A DNA stretch of 64,000 nucleotides from an uncultured Desulfovibrio sp. (GTDB lineage Bacteria; Desulfobacterota; Desulfovibrionia; Desulfovibrionales; Desulfovibrionaceae), in assembly GCF_910584445.1 (NCBI RefSeq), contig NZ_CAJUBO010000009.1, positions 38,199-102,198 on the forward strand, written 5' to 3'. Shown here one piece after another: positions 23,848-31,233 of the stretch (position 1 is its first letter; each line of letters starts with the position of its first letter). The position numbers and the translations under genes are program-made. Below the pieces are notes generated by a model that had not been told where the DNA came from, made no database searches, and saw only the letters and a program-made list of their open reading frames with translations.

Positions 23848-25450
23848 ATGTTTTGTGACCAGTGTGAACAGACCGCCAAGGGCGTCGGCTGCACCGTGGC
23901 CGGCGTGTGCGGCAAGAATGCGGAAGTGGCCCTGCTTCAGGATCAGCTGATCCATCTGCTGCGGCGGCTCGCCCCCCTCGTGGAACAGGCGCGCTCCCAG
24001 GGCATGAAAACGGAGATCTATGACGATTTCATCGCCGATGCGCTGTTCGCCACGCTGACCAATGTGAACTTTGACCCCGACGCCATCAAGTCCCTGCAGA
24101 CGCAGGCCCTCGTGCATGCGCGCACCCTCGCCGCCGAGCTGGGCGAAGTGCCCGAAGACCTGGCGCTCTCCATCGAGGAATACCGGGCGCGGCTTCCCGA
24201 GACCGTGGTGGGCCTGGGGGCGTTCAGCAGCGACGCGGATGTGGATTCCGCCATGCAGATGCTCCTCTTCGGGCTGAAGGGCCTGTGCGCCTACAAGGAT
24301 CACGCCGCGCGTCTCGGGCAGCGCGACAGCGCGCTCTCGTCCTTTGTCTGCCGGGCGCTGATGGCGGGCACGCAGTGGGACGGCCAGGTGCGTGACCTGG
24401 GCGCGTGGCTCGACCTTGTGCTCGAATGCGGCCGGGCCAACCTCAAGGCCATGGAACTGCTGGACGCGGGCAATACCGGCCATTTCGGCGATCCTGTCCC
24501 CTCGCAGGTCGATCTTGGGCACCGCAAGCAAGGCCATCCTGGTTTCCGGGCATGATCTGCTGGACCTCGAGGCCCTGCTCAGGCAGACCGAGGGCACGGG
24601 CATCAATATCTACACCCATGGCGAGATGCTGCCGGCGCACGGGTATCCCCGTCTCAAGGCATTTCCGCATCTGGCCGGGCATTTCGGCACGGCCTGGCAG
24701 AACCAGCAGAAAGAGCTGCCGGACTTTCCCGGTCCCGTGCTTTTCACCACCAACTGCATCCAGAACCCGCGCGCCTATGGGGACAAGGTCTTTACCACGG
24801 GCAACGTGGGCTGGCCCGGGTGCGCGCATTGCAAGGACCGCGACTTCTCGGCGGTCATTGAAAAGGCGCGGGCCATGCCCGGCTTCGCGGAGGATGCGCC
24901 CGGCGCGAAGATCCTCACGGGCTTTGGCCGCAAGACCATGCTCGGCGCCGCGCCCGCGGTGCTGGATGCCGTCGCCCAGGGCAAGCTGCGCCACATCTTC
25001 CTGGTGGGCGGCTGCGACGGCGCCAAGCCCGGCCGTAACTACTATACGGAATTTGTGGAAAAAACGCCCGCGGATACTGTGGTCCTCACGCTTGCCTGCG
25101 GCAAGTTCCGCTTTTTCGACAAGGACCTGGGCATGCTCGGCGATCTGCCGCGCCTCATGGATTGCGGCCAGTGCAACGATGCCTATACGGCGGTGCGGAC
25201 CGCCACGGCGCTGGCCGAGGCGCTCAAGTGCGAGGTCAACGACCTTCCGCTTTCCCTGGTGCTCTCCTGGTACGAGCAGAAGGCCGTTGCCATCCTGCTG
25301 ACCCTGCTGGCCCTGGGCGTGCGGAACATCCTCATCGGCCCGAGCCTGCCGGCCTTTGTGTCTCCGGCCATCCGCAAGATCCTTGCCGAACAGTGGGGCC
25401 TGCGCCTCATCAGCACGCCGGAGGAAGATCTGGCGCGGCTGCTTGGCTGA
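23848..25450 (+). pseudogene. hcp: Hydroxylamine reductase / hybrid-cluster protein with single-base frameshift
   Basis: Hybrid-cluster protein (class I type), a cytoplasmic Fe-S enzyme linked to NO and hydroxylamine detoxification. The N-terminal cluster motif is intact (MFCDQCEQTAKGVGCTVAGV then C: CX2CX8CX5C). Later blocks include [37 protein letters not shown] and DCGQCND. The two halves are in different frames: the first frame leaves the family sequence after PSQVDLG, and the second resumes it at [13 protein letters not shown]. Deleting one G from the GGG at 24517-24519 restores a 533-aa reading frame. No stop intervenes for about 40 nt in the shifted frame. It could be a sequencing error, a recent mutation or, least likely, a programmed shift. 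The start has an AAAAGGAG site. Confidence 0.9.
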
Positions 25451-25468
25451 TACCCGCAACAGGAAAAC

Positions 25469-25497
25469 ATGCCGCCCGGAAGGCCTCCGGGCGGCAT
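25469..25497 (+). other. Hairpin after hcp
   Basis: A perfect 12-bp stem ATGCCGCCCGGA / TCCGGGCGGCAT with a 5-nt loop lies 18 nt past the hcp stop. It lacks a clear T-run (ATTCTG follows), so termination may be weak and the next gene may be partly cotranscribed. Confidence 0.55.
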
Positions 25498-25543
25498 TCT
25501 GCGGCCCCGCGCGCGAGCGCGCGGGCGCCCACGGGAGGCGCGC

Positions 25544-25993
25544 ATGCGGCGCAAAGATCGGGAACGGACAGATGCCGGATTTTTTGACGAAGTCTTCAGC
25601 GCGGCGGAGGTGCTGTTTCTGGCCTTCAACACTGGAGAGGCTCCCTATTGCCTGCCGGTGAACTTCGCGCGCGAGGGGGAGCATATCTATATCCATTGCG
25701 CGCCCGAAGGGCTCAAGCTCGACTGCGTGCGGCGCGATGACCGCGTGGCCTTCAGTTGCGCCGTGGATGTCGTCATCGACCGCGCGCATTCCTCCACATA
25801 CTACAGATCGCTCTGCGGCACGGGGCGTGCCCGCATCGTCGATGCCATGGAAGAAAAGCGCCACGCGCTGGACTGCATCGGCGAACGCTATGCGCGCTGT
25901 CCCCGGCCCACGCCGGAGGCCACGGCGCGCCGCGTGACGATCCTCCGCATCGATATCCGGACGCTGACGGGCAAGCAGGCCGTGGCCGGCTGA
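25544..25993 (+). CDS. Pyridoxamine 5'-phosphate oxidase-like flavin protein
   Basis: 149-aa split-barrel FMN-binding protein of the pyridoxamine-phosphate-oxidase-like/Nim group. After MRRKDRER the typical start of the barrel appears (VFSAAEVLFLAFNTGEAPYCLPVNFA), then EHIYIHCAPEGLKLDCVRRDDRVAFS. A GGGAGG site precedes the ATG. Relatives include 5-nitroimidazole reductases and heme- or flavin-handling proteins; the substrate is unknown. It lies downstream of hcp and converges with the coo operon across a strong bidirectional terminator. Confidence 0.82.
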   Translation: MRRKDRERTDAGFFDEVFSAAEVLFLAFNTGEAPYCLPVNFAREGEHIYIHCAPEGLKLDCVRRDDRVAFSCAVDVVIDRAHSSTYYRSLCGTGRARIVDAMEEKRHALDCIGERYARCPRPTPEATARRVTILRIDIRTLTGKQAVAG

Positions 25994-26054
25994 CACCCGG
26001 AGACGGCGGCGGCCGCATGCCGTCGCCCGACGGCGGAAAGACCGCCGGAGCGTG

Positions 26055-26091
26055 AAAAAATACGGGCGCCGTTCGGAACAACGGCGCCCGT
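26055..26091 (-). terminator. Terminator of the coo hydrogenase operon
   Basis: A perfect 12-bp stem (ACGGGCGCCGTT / AACGGCGCCCGT) with a 6-nt loop is followed on the minus strand by ATTTTTT. On the plus strand a TTTTT run starts 5 nt after the stem, so it probably also stops the convergent flavin-protein gene. Confidence 0.92.
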
Positions 26092-26136
26092 GAAGTTTTT
26101 GCGGGGTGGGGGATGCCGCTCCCCTGCCCGGTGCGA

Positions 26137-26730
26137 TCAGGCCTGCGGCGCGGGCGCCGCTGCGGGGGCGTCCTTTTTCTCGACGGCCTTCTTCTCCGGC
26201 AGGGGCGGCTCCACGATGCTGCCGTCAGGCTGCACCATGGACAGGGCGCGCACCGGGCAGGCCTCCATGCAGGCGGTGATCTTCTTGCCGTTCTCCATGC
26301 GCCAGGCGTGGCACATATCGCAGCGCACCGCCACCTGACGCCCCGGAGCCACCAGGGCCGGGGCCTCTTCGCCTTCCGCGGCGGGCAGCTCATGCGCGGC
26401 CGCGTCCAGGGAAATGGTGCCGTACGGGCAGGCGGAGATGCACATCTTGCAGGCGATGCACAGTTCCTCGGAGAAGCGGATGCGGCCGTCCTCCTCCTGC
26501 TGGAGCGCGCCGGTGGGGCAGACATTGCAGCACGGCGCCGGCTGGCACTGGTGGCAGCGCACCGTTGTCTTGAGTCCTTCCGCCTTGACCACCTGGACGC
26601 GGGCGACCAGGACATCGCGGTGCTTCATGGCTTCCTTGAAGCTCATATTGTGGTGGGCGGCGATGCAGGCCACCTCGCAGCGGCGGCAGGCGCGGCATTT
26701 GTCGGGAGTGACGCGGATGTGTTCAATCAT
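26137..26730 (-). CDS. cooF: CooF-type ferredoxin (four [4Fe-4S] clusters)
   Basis: 197-aa electron carrier of the CooF/HydN/HycB type. Four cysteine clusters can be read: CRACRRCEVAC, CHQCQPAPCCNVCP, CIACKMCISACP and CDMC...CMEACP. It would pass electrons between CO dehydrogenase, formate dehydrogenase or another donor and the Coo hydrogenase. The C-terminal 40 residues are Pro/Ala/Lys-rich. The start overlaps the hypA stop. It is the last gene of the coo operon; no CO dehydrogenase (cooS) gene is in the window, so the donor is encoded elsewhere. Confidence 0.9.
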   Translation of the reverse strand: MIEHIRVTPDKCRACRRCEVACIAAHHNMSFKEAMKHRDVLVARVQVVKAEGLKTTVRCHQCQPAPCCNVCPTGALQQEEDGRIRFSEELCIACKMCISACPYGTISLDAAAHELPAAEGEEAPALVAPGRQVAVRCDMCHAWRMENGKKITACMEACPVRALSMVQPDGSIVEPPLPEKKAVEKKDAPAAAPAPQA

Positions 26731-27106
26731 GGTGCGCTTCCTCGGTATCGACGCGCAGGGACTGGAGTGTCAGCCCGTGCCCGCCGCTGAAATGGATGTT
26801 TTCGCTGCCGCACTGGGGGCAGACGAAGTGACGGTGCCGCAGTTCAAAGCTCTGGCCGCAGTCCTCACAGCGGCAGGCCAGAGGCGCGGTGTTGAGGGTC
26901 AGCGTGGCGCCCTCGGCTTCCGTGCCTTCGGCGAAAAGTTCAAAACAGGCCTGGAGCGTCCGTTCCTCCACACAGGCGATGAGTCCCATCTCGCAGACAA
27001 GTTCCTCGATCCGGGCGATGCGCCGTTCAGGATGCGCGTCATTGTGCTCGTGAACGGACTTCAGGGCCAAATCCAGCAGCCCCTGGACCAGACTCGCCTC
27101 ATGCAC
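26723..27106 (-). CDS. hypA: Hydrogenase nickel incorporation protein HypA
   Basis: 127-aa nickel metallochaperone. The N-terminal MHE (His2 nickel ligand) and the zinc site (CRCEDC...FVCPQCGS, about residues 78-100) are intact. It serves maturation of the CooH large subunit encoded just upstream. It overlaps cooF by 8 nt and follows cooH by 72 nt. Confidence 0.93.
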   Translation of the reverse strand: MHEASLVQGLLDLALKSVHEHNDAHPERRIARIEELVCEMGLIACVEERTLQACFELFAEGTEAEGATLTLNTAPLACRCEDCGQSFELRHRHFVCPQCGSENIHFSGGHGLTLQSLRVDTEEAHHD

Positions 27107-27178
27107 GGGAGACCCGTTTCCCGGCCTGAACGCCGGTCCGCGCGGCCACGGGAGGACGCGTCAGGCCCCGCATCGGAC

Positions 27179-28264
27179 TCAGCGCTCCGTGCAGGACACG
27201 CAGGGGTCGATGCTGTTGGTGATCAGGGCGACATCCGCCACGGCGCAATCGCGCATCATGACGCCCAGCGACTCCCAGTTCATATAGGAGGGCACGCGCC
27301 ACTTGAGGCGTTCCGGCGTTTCCGTACCGTTGGTGCGGATGTAGTAGAACACCTCGCCGCGCGGCGCTTCGCTGCGGGCCGTCGCCTGCGTGACCGGAAT
27401 GGGATTCATGGCGCAGGCGATGGGTCCTTCGGGCATCCGTTCGCAACACTGGCGGATGAGCTTGAACGATTCAAAGATCTCGTCCAGCCGCACCTGCGTG
27501 CGCGTGTGCACGCAGCAGCCGTCCTTGACGATGGCGTTGAATTCCAGTTCGGGATAGGCCGCGTAGGGCGATTCCTTGCGGACATCGTTCATGACGCCTG
27601 AGCCGCGCGCCACAGGGCCGACCACGCCAAGGCGGATGGCGTCTTCCCTGGGGAGCAGCCCGATGCCCTTGGTGCGCGTCACCACATTGAGGTTCGTCCT
27701 GTAGATGTCGCGGATCTCCTCGATCTGCGGTTCCATCTTGTCGATCTGCGCGCGGATGTATTCCAGCAGTTTGGGATCCACATCGCACTTGACGCCGCCC
27801 AGGCTGTTGGACGCCAGGTTCATGCGGTTGCCGTAAACCGTTTCCTTGACATCCTGAATCATCTCGCGCACTTCCATGACGTGCATGAAGAGCGACTTGA
27901 AGCCGATGATATGCGCCTGGATGGCGGTATTGAAAAGGTGCGAGGCAACGCGCTTGATCTCTTCCGCAAGCACGCGCAGATAGCGCGCGCGGGGCGGAAT
28001 GCTCATGCCCAGCGCGTTTTCCACAGCCATGCAGTAGGTGAAGGAATGGCTGTTGGAGCAGAGGGAGCACACGCGCTCGGTGAGCGTGACATTCTTGATG
28101 AGGTTGCGCTGCTGGGCCATGGCCTCCATGCCGCGATGCACATGGCCGGAGGTGAGGTTGACGCTGCGGATGGTCTCGCCTTCCACCTCAAGGCGGAAAT
28201 AGACGGGTTCCTCCAGCGCCACATGGACGGGTCCGAGGGGCATGGTAAAGGTGTTTTTGCTCAT
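27179..28264 (-). CDS. cooH: Coo-type [NiFe] hydrogenase large subunit
   Basis: 361-aa group 4 [NiFe] hydrogenase catalytic subunit. All four nickel-binding cysteines are present: Cys66 and Cys69 in RVCSLCSNSH, and Cys355 and Cys358 in the C-terminal DPCVSCTER. The protein ends right at this motif, so, as described for R. rubrum CooH, no C-terminal peptide remains to be removed by a protease. The start ATG at 28264 overlaps the cooU stop (ATGA); the frame extends upstream only by reading through cooU. Confidence 0.95.
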   Translation of the reverse strand: MSKNTFTMPLGPVHVALEEPVYFRLEVEGETIRSVNLTSGHVHRGMEAMAQQRNLIKNVTLTERVCSLCSNSHSFTYCMAVENALGMSIPPRARYLRVLAEEIKRVASHLFNTAIQAHIIGFKSLFMHVMEVREMIQDVKETVYGNRMNLASNSLGGVKCDVDPKLLEYIRAQIDKMEPQIEEIRDIYRTNLNVVTRTKGIGLLPREDAIRLGVVGPVARGSGVMNDVRKESPYAAYPELEFNAIVKDGCCVHTRTQVRLDEIFESFKLIRQCCERMPEGPIACAMNPIPVTQATARSEAPRGEVFYYIRTNGTETPERLKWRVPSYMNWESLGVMMRDCAVADVALITNSIDPCVSCTER

Positions 28265-28797
28265 GACCGAGACTCCTTGCTCTGGAGGATGCGCTCCCAA
28301 AGGTCCGTGGAGCTTGCGCCGTTCATCATGATGGAGAGCGGCACCATCTCGCCGAGGAGGCCCTTGTCCAGCTCCTCGTCCAGGAAGAGGCGGCGGGGAT
28401 TGGGATGGTTGATGATCCTGATGCCATAGAGTTCCATCATTTCCCGCTCGTGCCAGTCGGCATTGGCGAAGAGCGGGGTGATGGAGGGCACTTCGGGCCA
28501 CTCCGCGTCCAGAAGCACCGTGAGGTTGTACCCGATGCCCTCAAGAACGAAGTGGTAGCAGAGCGCCTGCATGCGTTCGCCTTCCGCATGGCGGTTATAG
28601 GCCGAGATCATGGCAAGGCGGGCGCCCTGGGAGTGCAGTATCTCTGCCGCCTGAAGGAGCTGGTGCGGCGTGTCGAGCTGGAACCAGTGGTACGCATTGC
28701 CGAAGCTGTCGCTCGTGTGGCGCACGCTGCCGCCATGGGCGCACAGAGGCTCGATGCCCTCGATGACCGTTGTATTGCCGCGAATGATGTCGTGCAT
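28261..28797 (-). CDS. cooU: Coo hydrogenase subunit CooU (NuoC-like)
   Basis: 178-aa NuoC-type (30-kDa) subunit. The family signature is recognisable near the C-terminus (WHEREMMELYGIRIINHPNPRRLFL region). In the complex it packs against CooH on the cytoplasmic side. The ATG at 28797 with an AGGACA site is chosen over a longer frame to 28878 that overlaps the upstream gap. ATGA overlap with cooH. Confidence 0.92.
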   Translation of the reverse strand: MHDIIRGNTTVIEGIEPLCAHGGSVRHTSDSFGNAYHWFQLDTPHQLLQAAEILHSQGARLAMISAYNRHAEGERMQALCYHFVLEGIGYNLTVLLDAEWPEVPSITPLFANADWHEREMMELYGIRIINHPNPRRLFLDEELDKGLLGEMVPLSIMMNGASSTDLWERILQSKESRS

Positions 28798-28890
28798 GGG
28801 GTGTCCTGTCCTGAAGGTTATCACTACCGTAGGAATAATATATGTCGTTTTCAGCGCTTGTCCGCCCTGACGCGGCAACTTTCCGCGCGC

Positions 28891-29562
28891 CTAGCGCGCT
28901 TCTCCGTTTCCTTGTGCCGGTTCCTCGGCGGGCAGGTTCATCTGGGTGGAAGGCGCTTCGCTGAGTCCTGTCACATCCCCCTCGGCCGGGGCGGGCGGTT
29001 CGGGCATGGCAGCGGCGGCCCTGGTTTCCGCATCCTCCACGGCGGGAAAGACCTGCTCGATGCGCTTGGCGTCCTCGAGCTGGCGGCACTTGGGGCAGAG
29101 ATGCCGGATCTCCTCGGCGGAGATCTCCGCGTTGTGCGCGTAGATCCGTTCCGCCAGCCTGGCCGGGATGGGCCGGATGAGCGTGCCGCAGTGGGCGCAC
29201 GGCTCATAGTCGATGGTGTGCTGCTCGAGCAGCTCATACTTTTCCGATTCAGGATGGGCAAGATGCCAGTCGTTGCTGATGCTCATGGCCCCGGTGGGGC
29301 AGTAGTGGCGGCAGGCCGCGCACAGGCAGCACGAATCGCGCCAGATGGTGATGGTATAGCCGCTCTTGTCCGGCTTGGGCGAAATGTCGATGGCGCCCGC
29401 CGTGCATACATGGCGGCAGACGCCGCAACCCACGCACAGTTCGGGATCGATGACCGCCTTGCCGCGCAGGCGCTCGGGCGTGAAGGTGGGACCCAGCGGG
29501 AACGGATCGGTGCTCGGCCCTTCAAGCAGATTGCGGAACAGAACTTTCAGAAAGCCCGCCAT
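28891..29562 (-). CDS. cooX: Coo hydrogenase ferredoxin-like subunit CooX (NuoI-like)
   Basis: 223-aa subunit with two [4Fe-4S] clusters: Cys43, 46, 49, 53 (CVGCGVCRHVC) and Cys78, 81, 84, 88 (CCLCAACRHYCP), as in NuoI/HycF. A CxxC...CxxC pair (EPCAHCG ... HLCPKCRQ, about residues 113-160) forms a probable zinc ribbon as in HyfH/HycF. The last 50 residues are acidic and Pro/Ala-rich. It wires CooF to CooL. It starts 3 nt after the small iron-sulfur gene ends. Confidence 0.92.
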   Translation of the reverse strand: MAGFLKVLFRNLLEGPSTDPFPLGPTFTPERLRGKAVIDPELCVGCGVCRHVCTAGAIDISPKPDKSGYTITIWRDSCCLCAACRHYCPTGAMSISNDWHLAHPESEKYELLEQHTIDYEPCAHCGTLIRPIPARLAERIYAHNAEISAEEIRHLCPKCRQLEDAKRIEQVFPAVEDAETRAAAAMPEPPAPAEGDVTGLSEAPSTQMNLPAEEPAQGNGEAR

Positions 29563-29565
29563 GTA

Positions 29566-29805
29566 TCAGTCCTCCTGAGCCTTGGCGTCAATGGAGTGGG
29601 GGGCCGCAGGGGCGCCGGAACGTTTCGCCGCGTCCACGGCCGCGGATGTGCCCGCGGCACGGTGCAGCCAGCCGGGCTTGCGCCCCATGAGTCCGCAGAC
29701 ATTGTGGCAGACGCCACACTGGCGGCAACGCTCGCCGTCGTCGCGCAGGACCGTCCGCAGACGCGCCGCGCAACGCCGCATCAGGCTGCCGCCGGATGCC
29801 TTCAT
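29566..29805 (-). CDS. Small single-cluster iron-sulfur protein in the coo operon
   Basis: 79-aa protein between cooL and cooX. It contains one CX2CX2CX3C motif, Cys27, 30, 33, 37 (CRQCGVCHNVCG), with a basic, Arg-rich N-terminus (LMRRCAARLRTVLRDDG) and an Ala-rich tail. Its ATG overlaps the cooL stop as ATGA, and its stop lies 3 nt before cooX, so it is a translationally coupled operon member and not an accidental frame. A fourth-position Gly in place of Pro after the last Cys is unlike standard ferredoxins. I know of no assigned subunit of this size in Coo or Ech hydrogenases. It could be a single-cluster relay or an assembly factor. Confidence 0.72.
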   Translation of the reverse strand: MKASGGSLMRRCAARLRTVLRDDGERCRQCGVCHNVCGLMGRKPGWLHRAAGTSAAVDAAKRSGAPAAPHSIDAKAQED

Positions 29806-30251
29806 CCCTCGATGCCCAGTTTTTTCAGCCAGATGTCCCGTGCCTGGACCACGCCCTCAAGGATGGACTGGGGGCGCGGAGGGCAGCCGGGAACATTGAC
29901 GTCCACCGGAAGATAGCGGTCAATGGGACCCTCGATGGAATAGCCCCCCCGGAAGACCCCGCACGAGATGGGGCAAATGCCCACAGCCACCGTTACCTTG
30001 GGTTCCGGGATCTCGTCCCAGACCTTGAGCACCCGGTCCTTGACGCGTGTCGTCAGCGGCCCGGTGATGAGCACGATGTCCGCATGGCGCGGGCTGCCGC
30101 AGTACCGGCAGCCGAGGCGCTCCACATCGTAGCGCGGGATGCAGGCCGTGGTGGCGAGTTCCACATCGCAGCCGTTGCAGGAACCCGCATTGATGCGGAA
30201 GAGCCACGGCGAGCGAACGGAAAGTTTTTTCAGCAGATTGTCCAGAGCCAC
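29802..30251 (-). CDS. cooL: Coo hydrogenase small subunit CooL (NuoB-like)
   Basis: 149-aa NuoB-type small subunit carrying the proximal [4Fe-4S] cluster next to the NiFe site. The ligand cysteines are in GSCNGCDVE (Cys25, Cys28), VGICPISCG and PGCPPRP. It forms the catalytic module with CooH. ATGA overlap with the following small iron-sulfur gene; 10 nt after cooK. Confidence 0.95.
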   Translation of the reverse strand: MALDNLLKKLSVRSPWLFRINAGSCNGCDVELATTACIPRYDVERLGCRYCGSPRHADIVLITGPLTTRVKDRVLKVWDEIPEPKVTVAVGICPISCGVFRGGYSIEGPIDRYLPVDVNVPGCPPRPQSILEGVVQARDIWLKKLGIEG

Positions 30252-30261
30252 GGCTGCCTCC

Positions 30262-31233
30262 TTACATCACCCAGACAAGAATGAGACTGCACAGCGCGAG
30301 CGCGGTGGGCACCGTCACATAGAAGCGGAACGCCTGCTCAATGCGGTAACGTCCCGTGGCCGACTTGACAATGGTGAGCGAGATGAGCATGAGCGCCAGG
30401 CACTTGAGCACGAACCAGACCAGGTTGACCGGCCACCATTCGCAAATAGTCCCCGGGAAGAAGAGCGCCACGCCCAGGCCAAGCACCACGAAGGTCTTGA
30501 GCGCGCTCGTCACCTGGAAGAGCGCGAGCAGCGGGCCGCCGTACTCGAGCAGCGGACCTTCGAGGATCTCGGTCTCCGCTTCAGGAATATCGAAGGGCGC
30601 CGCGCCCATGGTGCCGGGCAGGAAGATGAGGTAGGCGAGCAGGGCCGGGATCATTGCCGGGTTGAGTCCCAGCGAGCCGTTCTGCTGCTGCCAGGCCACG
30701 ATCTTGAGCAGGGAGAATTCCGCGCCCCAGTCGCCGCCGCTCATGGCCTTGCCCACCAGCATGGCTACCGAGAGGAGGATCATGAGCAGGGGCGTCTCAT
30801 AGGCGAGCATGAGCAGCATCTCGCGCGAGAAGCCCATGGCGCCGAACGGCGAGCTGGAGGCGGAGCCGCCCAGCATGAGCGCCATGGCCGGAATGGGCAG
30901 CAGGTAGAAGATGACGAGCAGGTCGCCCATATTGAAAAGCCCGTCAAAGACCCCGGAAATCGGGATGAAGGCCGCGCAGACCGCCATGCCCGTGAAGCCG
31001 AAAACCGGCGCCAGCAGGAAGGCGGAGCGCACCGCCGTTTTCGGGATGAGCGTTTCCTTGGTGAGGAGTTTGGCCGTGTCCAGCCAGGGCTGGATGAGCG
31101 GCGGACCCACGCGGCGCTGGAGGCGCGCTTCCACGCGCCGGTCCAGAGCCTTGAAGAAGAAGCCCACGATCAGGGCGAAGGCCCCGCCGGGAAAGATGCA
31201 CATGTGCAGGATGGCAAGCAGGGTGTCGCTCAT
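30262..31233 (-). CDS. cooK: Coo hydrogenase membrane subunit CooK (NuoH-like)
   Basis: 323-aa NuoH/HyfC-type subunit with about eight membrane segments. It anchors the catalytic module and links it to the pump; the conserved loop blocks RRVGPPLIQPWLDTAKLL and FDIPEAETEILEG are visible. ATGA overlap with the end of cooM. Confidence 0.95.
   Translation of the reverse strand: MSDTLLAILHMCIFPGGAFALIVGFFFKALDRRVEARLQRRVGPPLIQPWLDTAKLLTKETLIPKTAVRSAFLLAPVFGFTGMAVCAAFIPISGVFDGLFNMGDLLVIFYLLPIPAMALMLGGSASSSPFGAMGFSREMLLMLAYETPLLMILLSVAMLVGKAMSGGDWGAEFSLLKIVAWQQQNGSLGLNPAMIPALLAYLIFLPGTMGAAPFDIPEAETEILEGPLLEYGGPLLALFQVTSALKTFVVLGLGVALFFPGTICEWWPVNLVWFVLKCLALMLISLTIVKSATGRYRIEQAFRFYVTVPTALALCSLILVWVM

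Noticed and set aside
24392..25450. Two separate genes for the two halves of hcp
   Set aside because: Neither half has its own start signal at the junction, and together they match one continuous family sequence broken by a single base.
25469..25497. Intrinsic terminator after hcp
   Set aside because: The stem is strong but no T-run follows; kept only as a hairpin.
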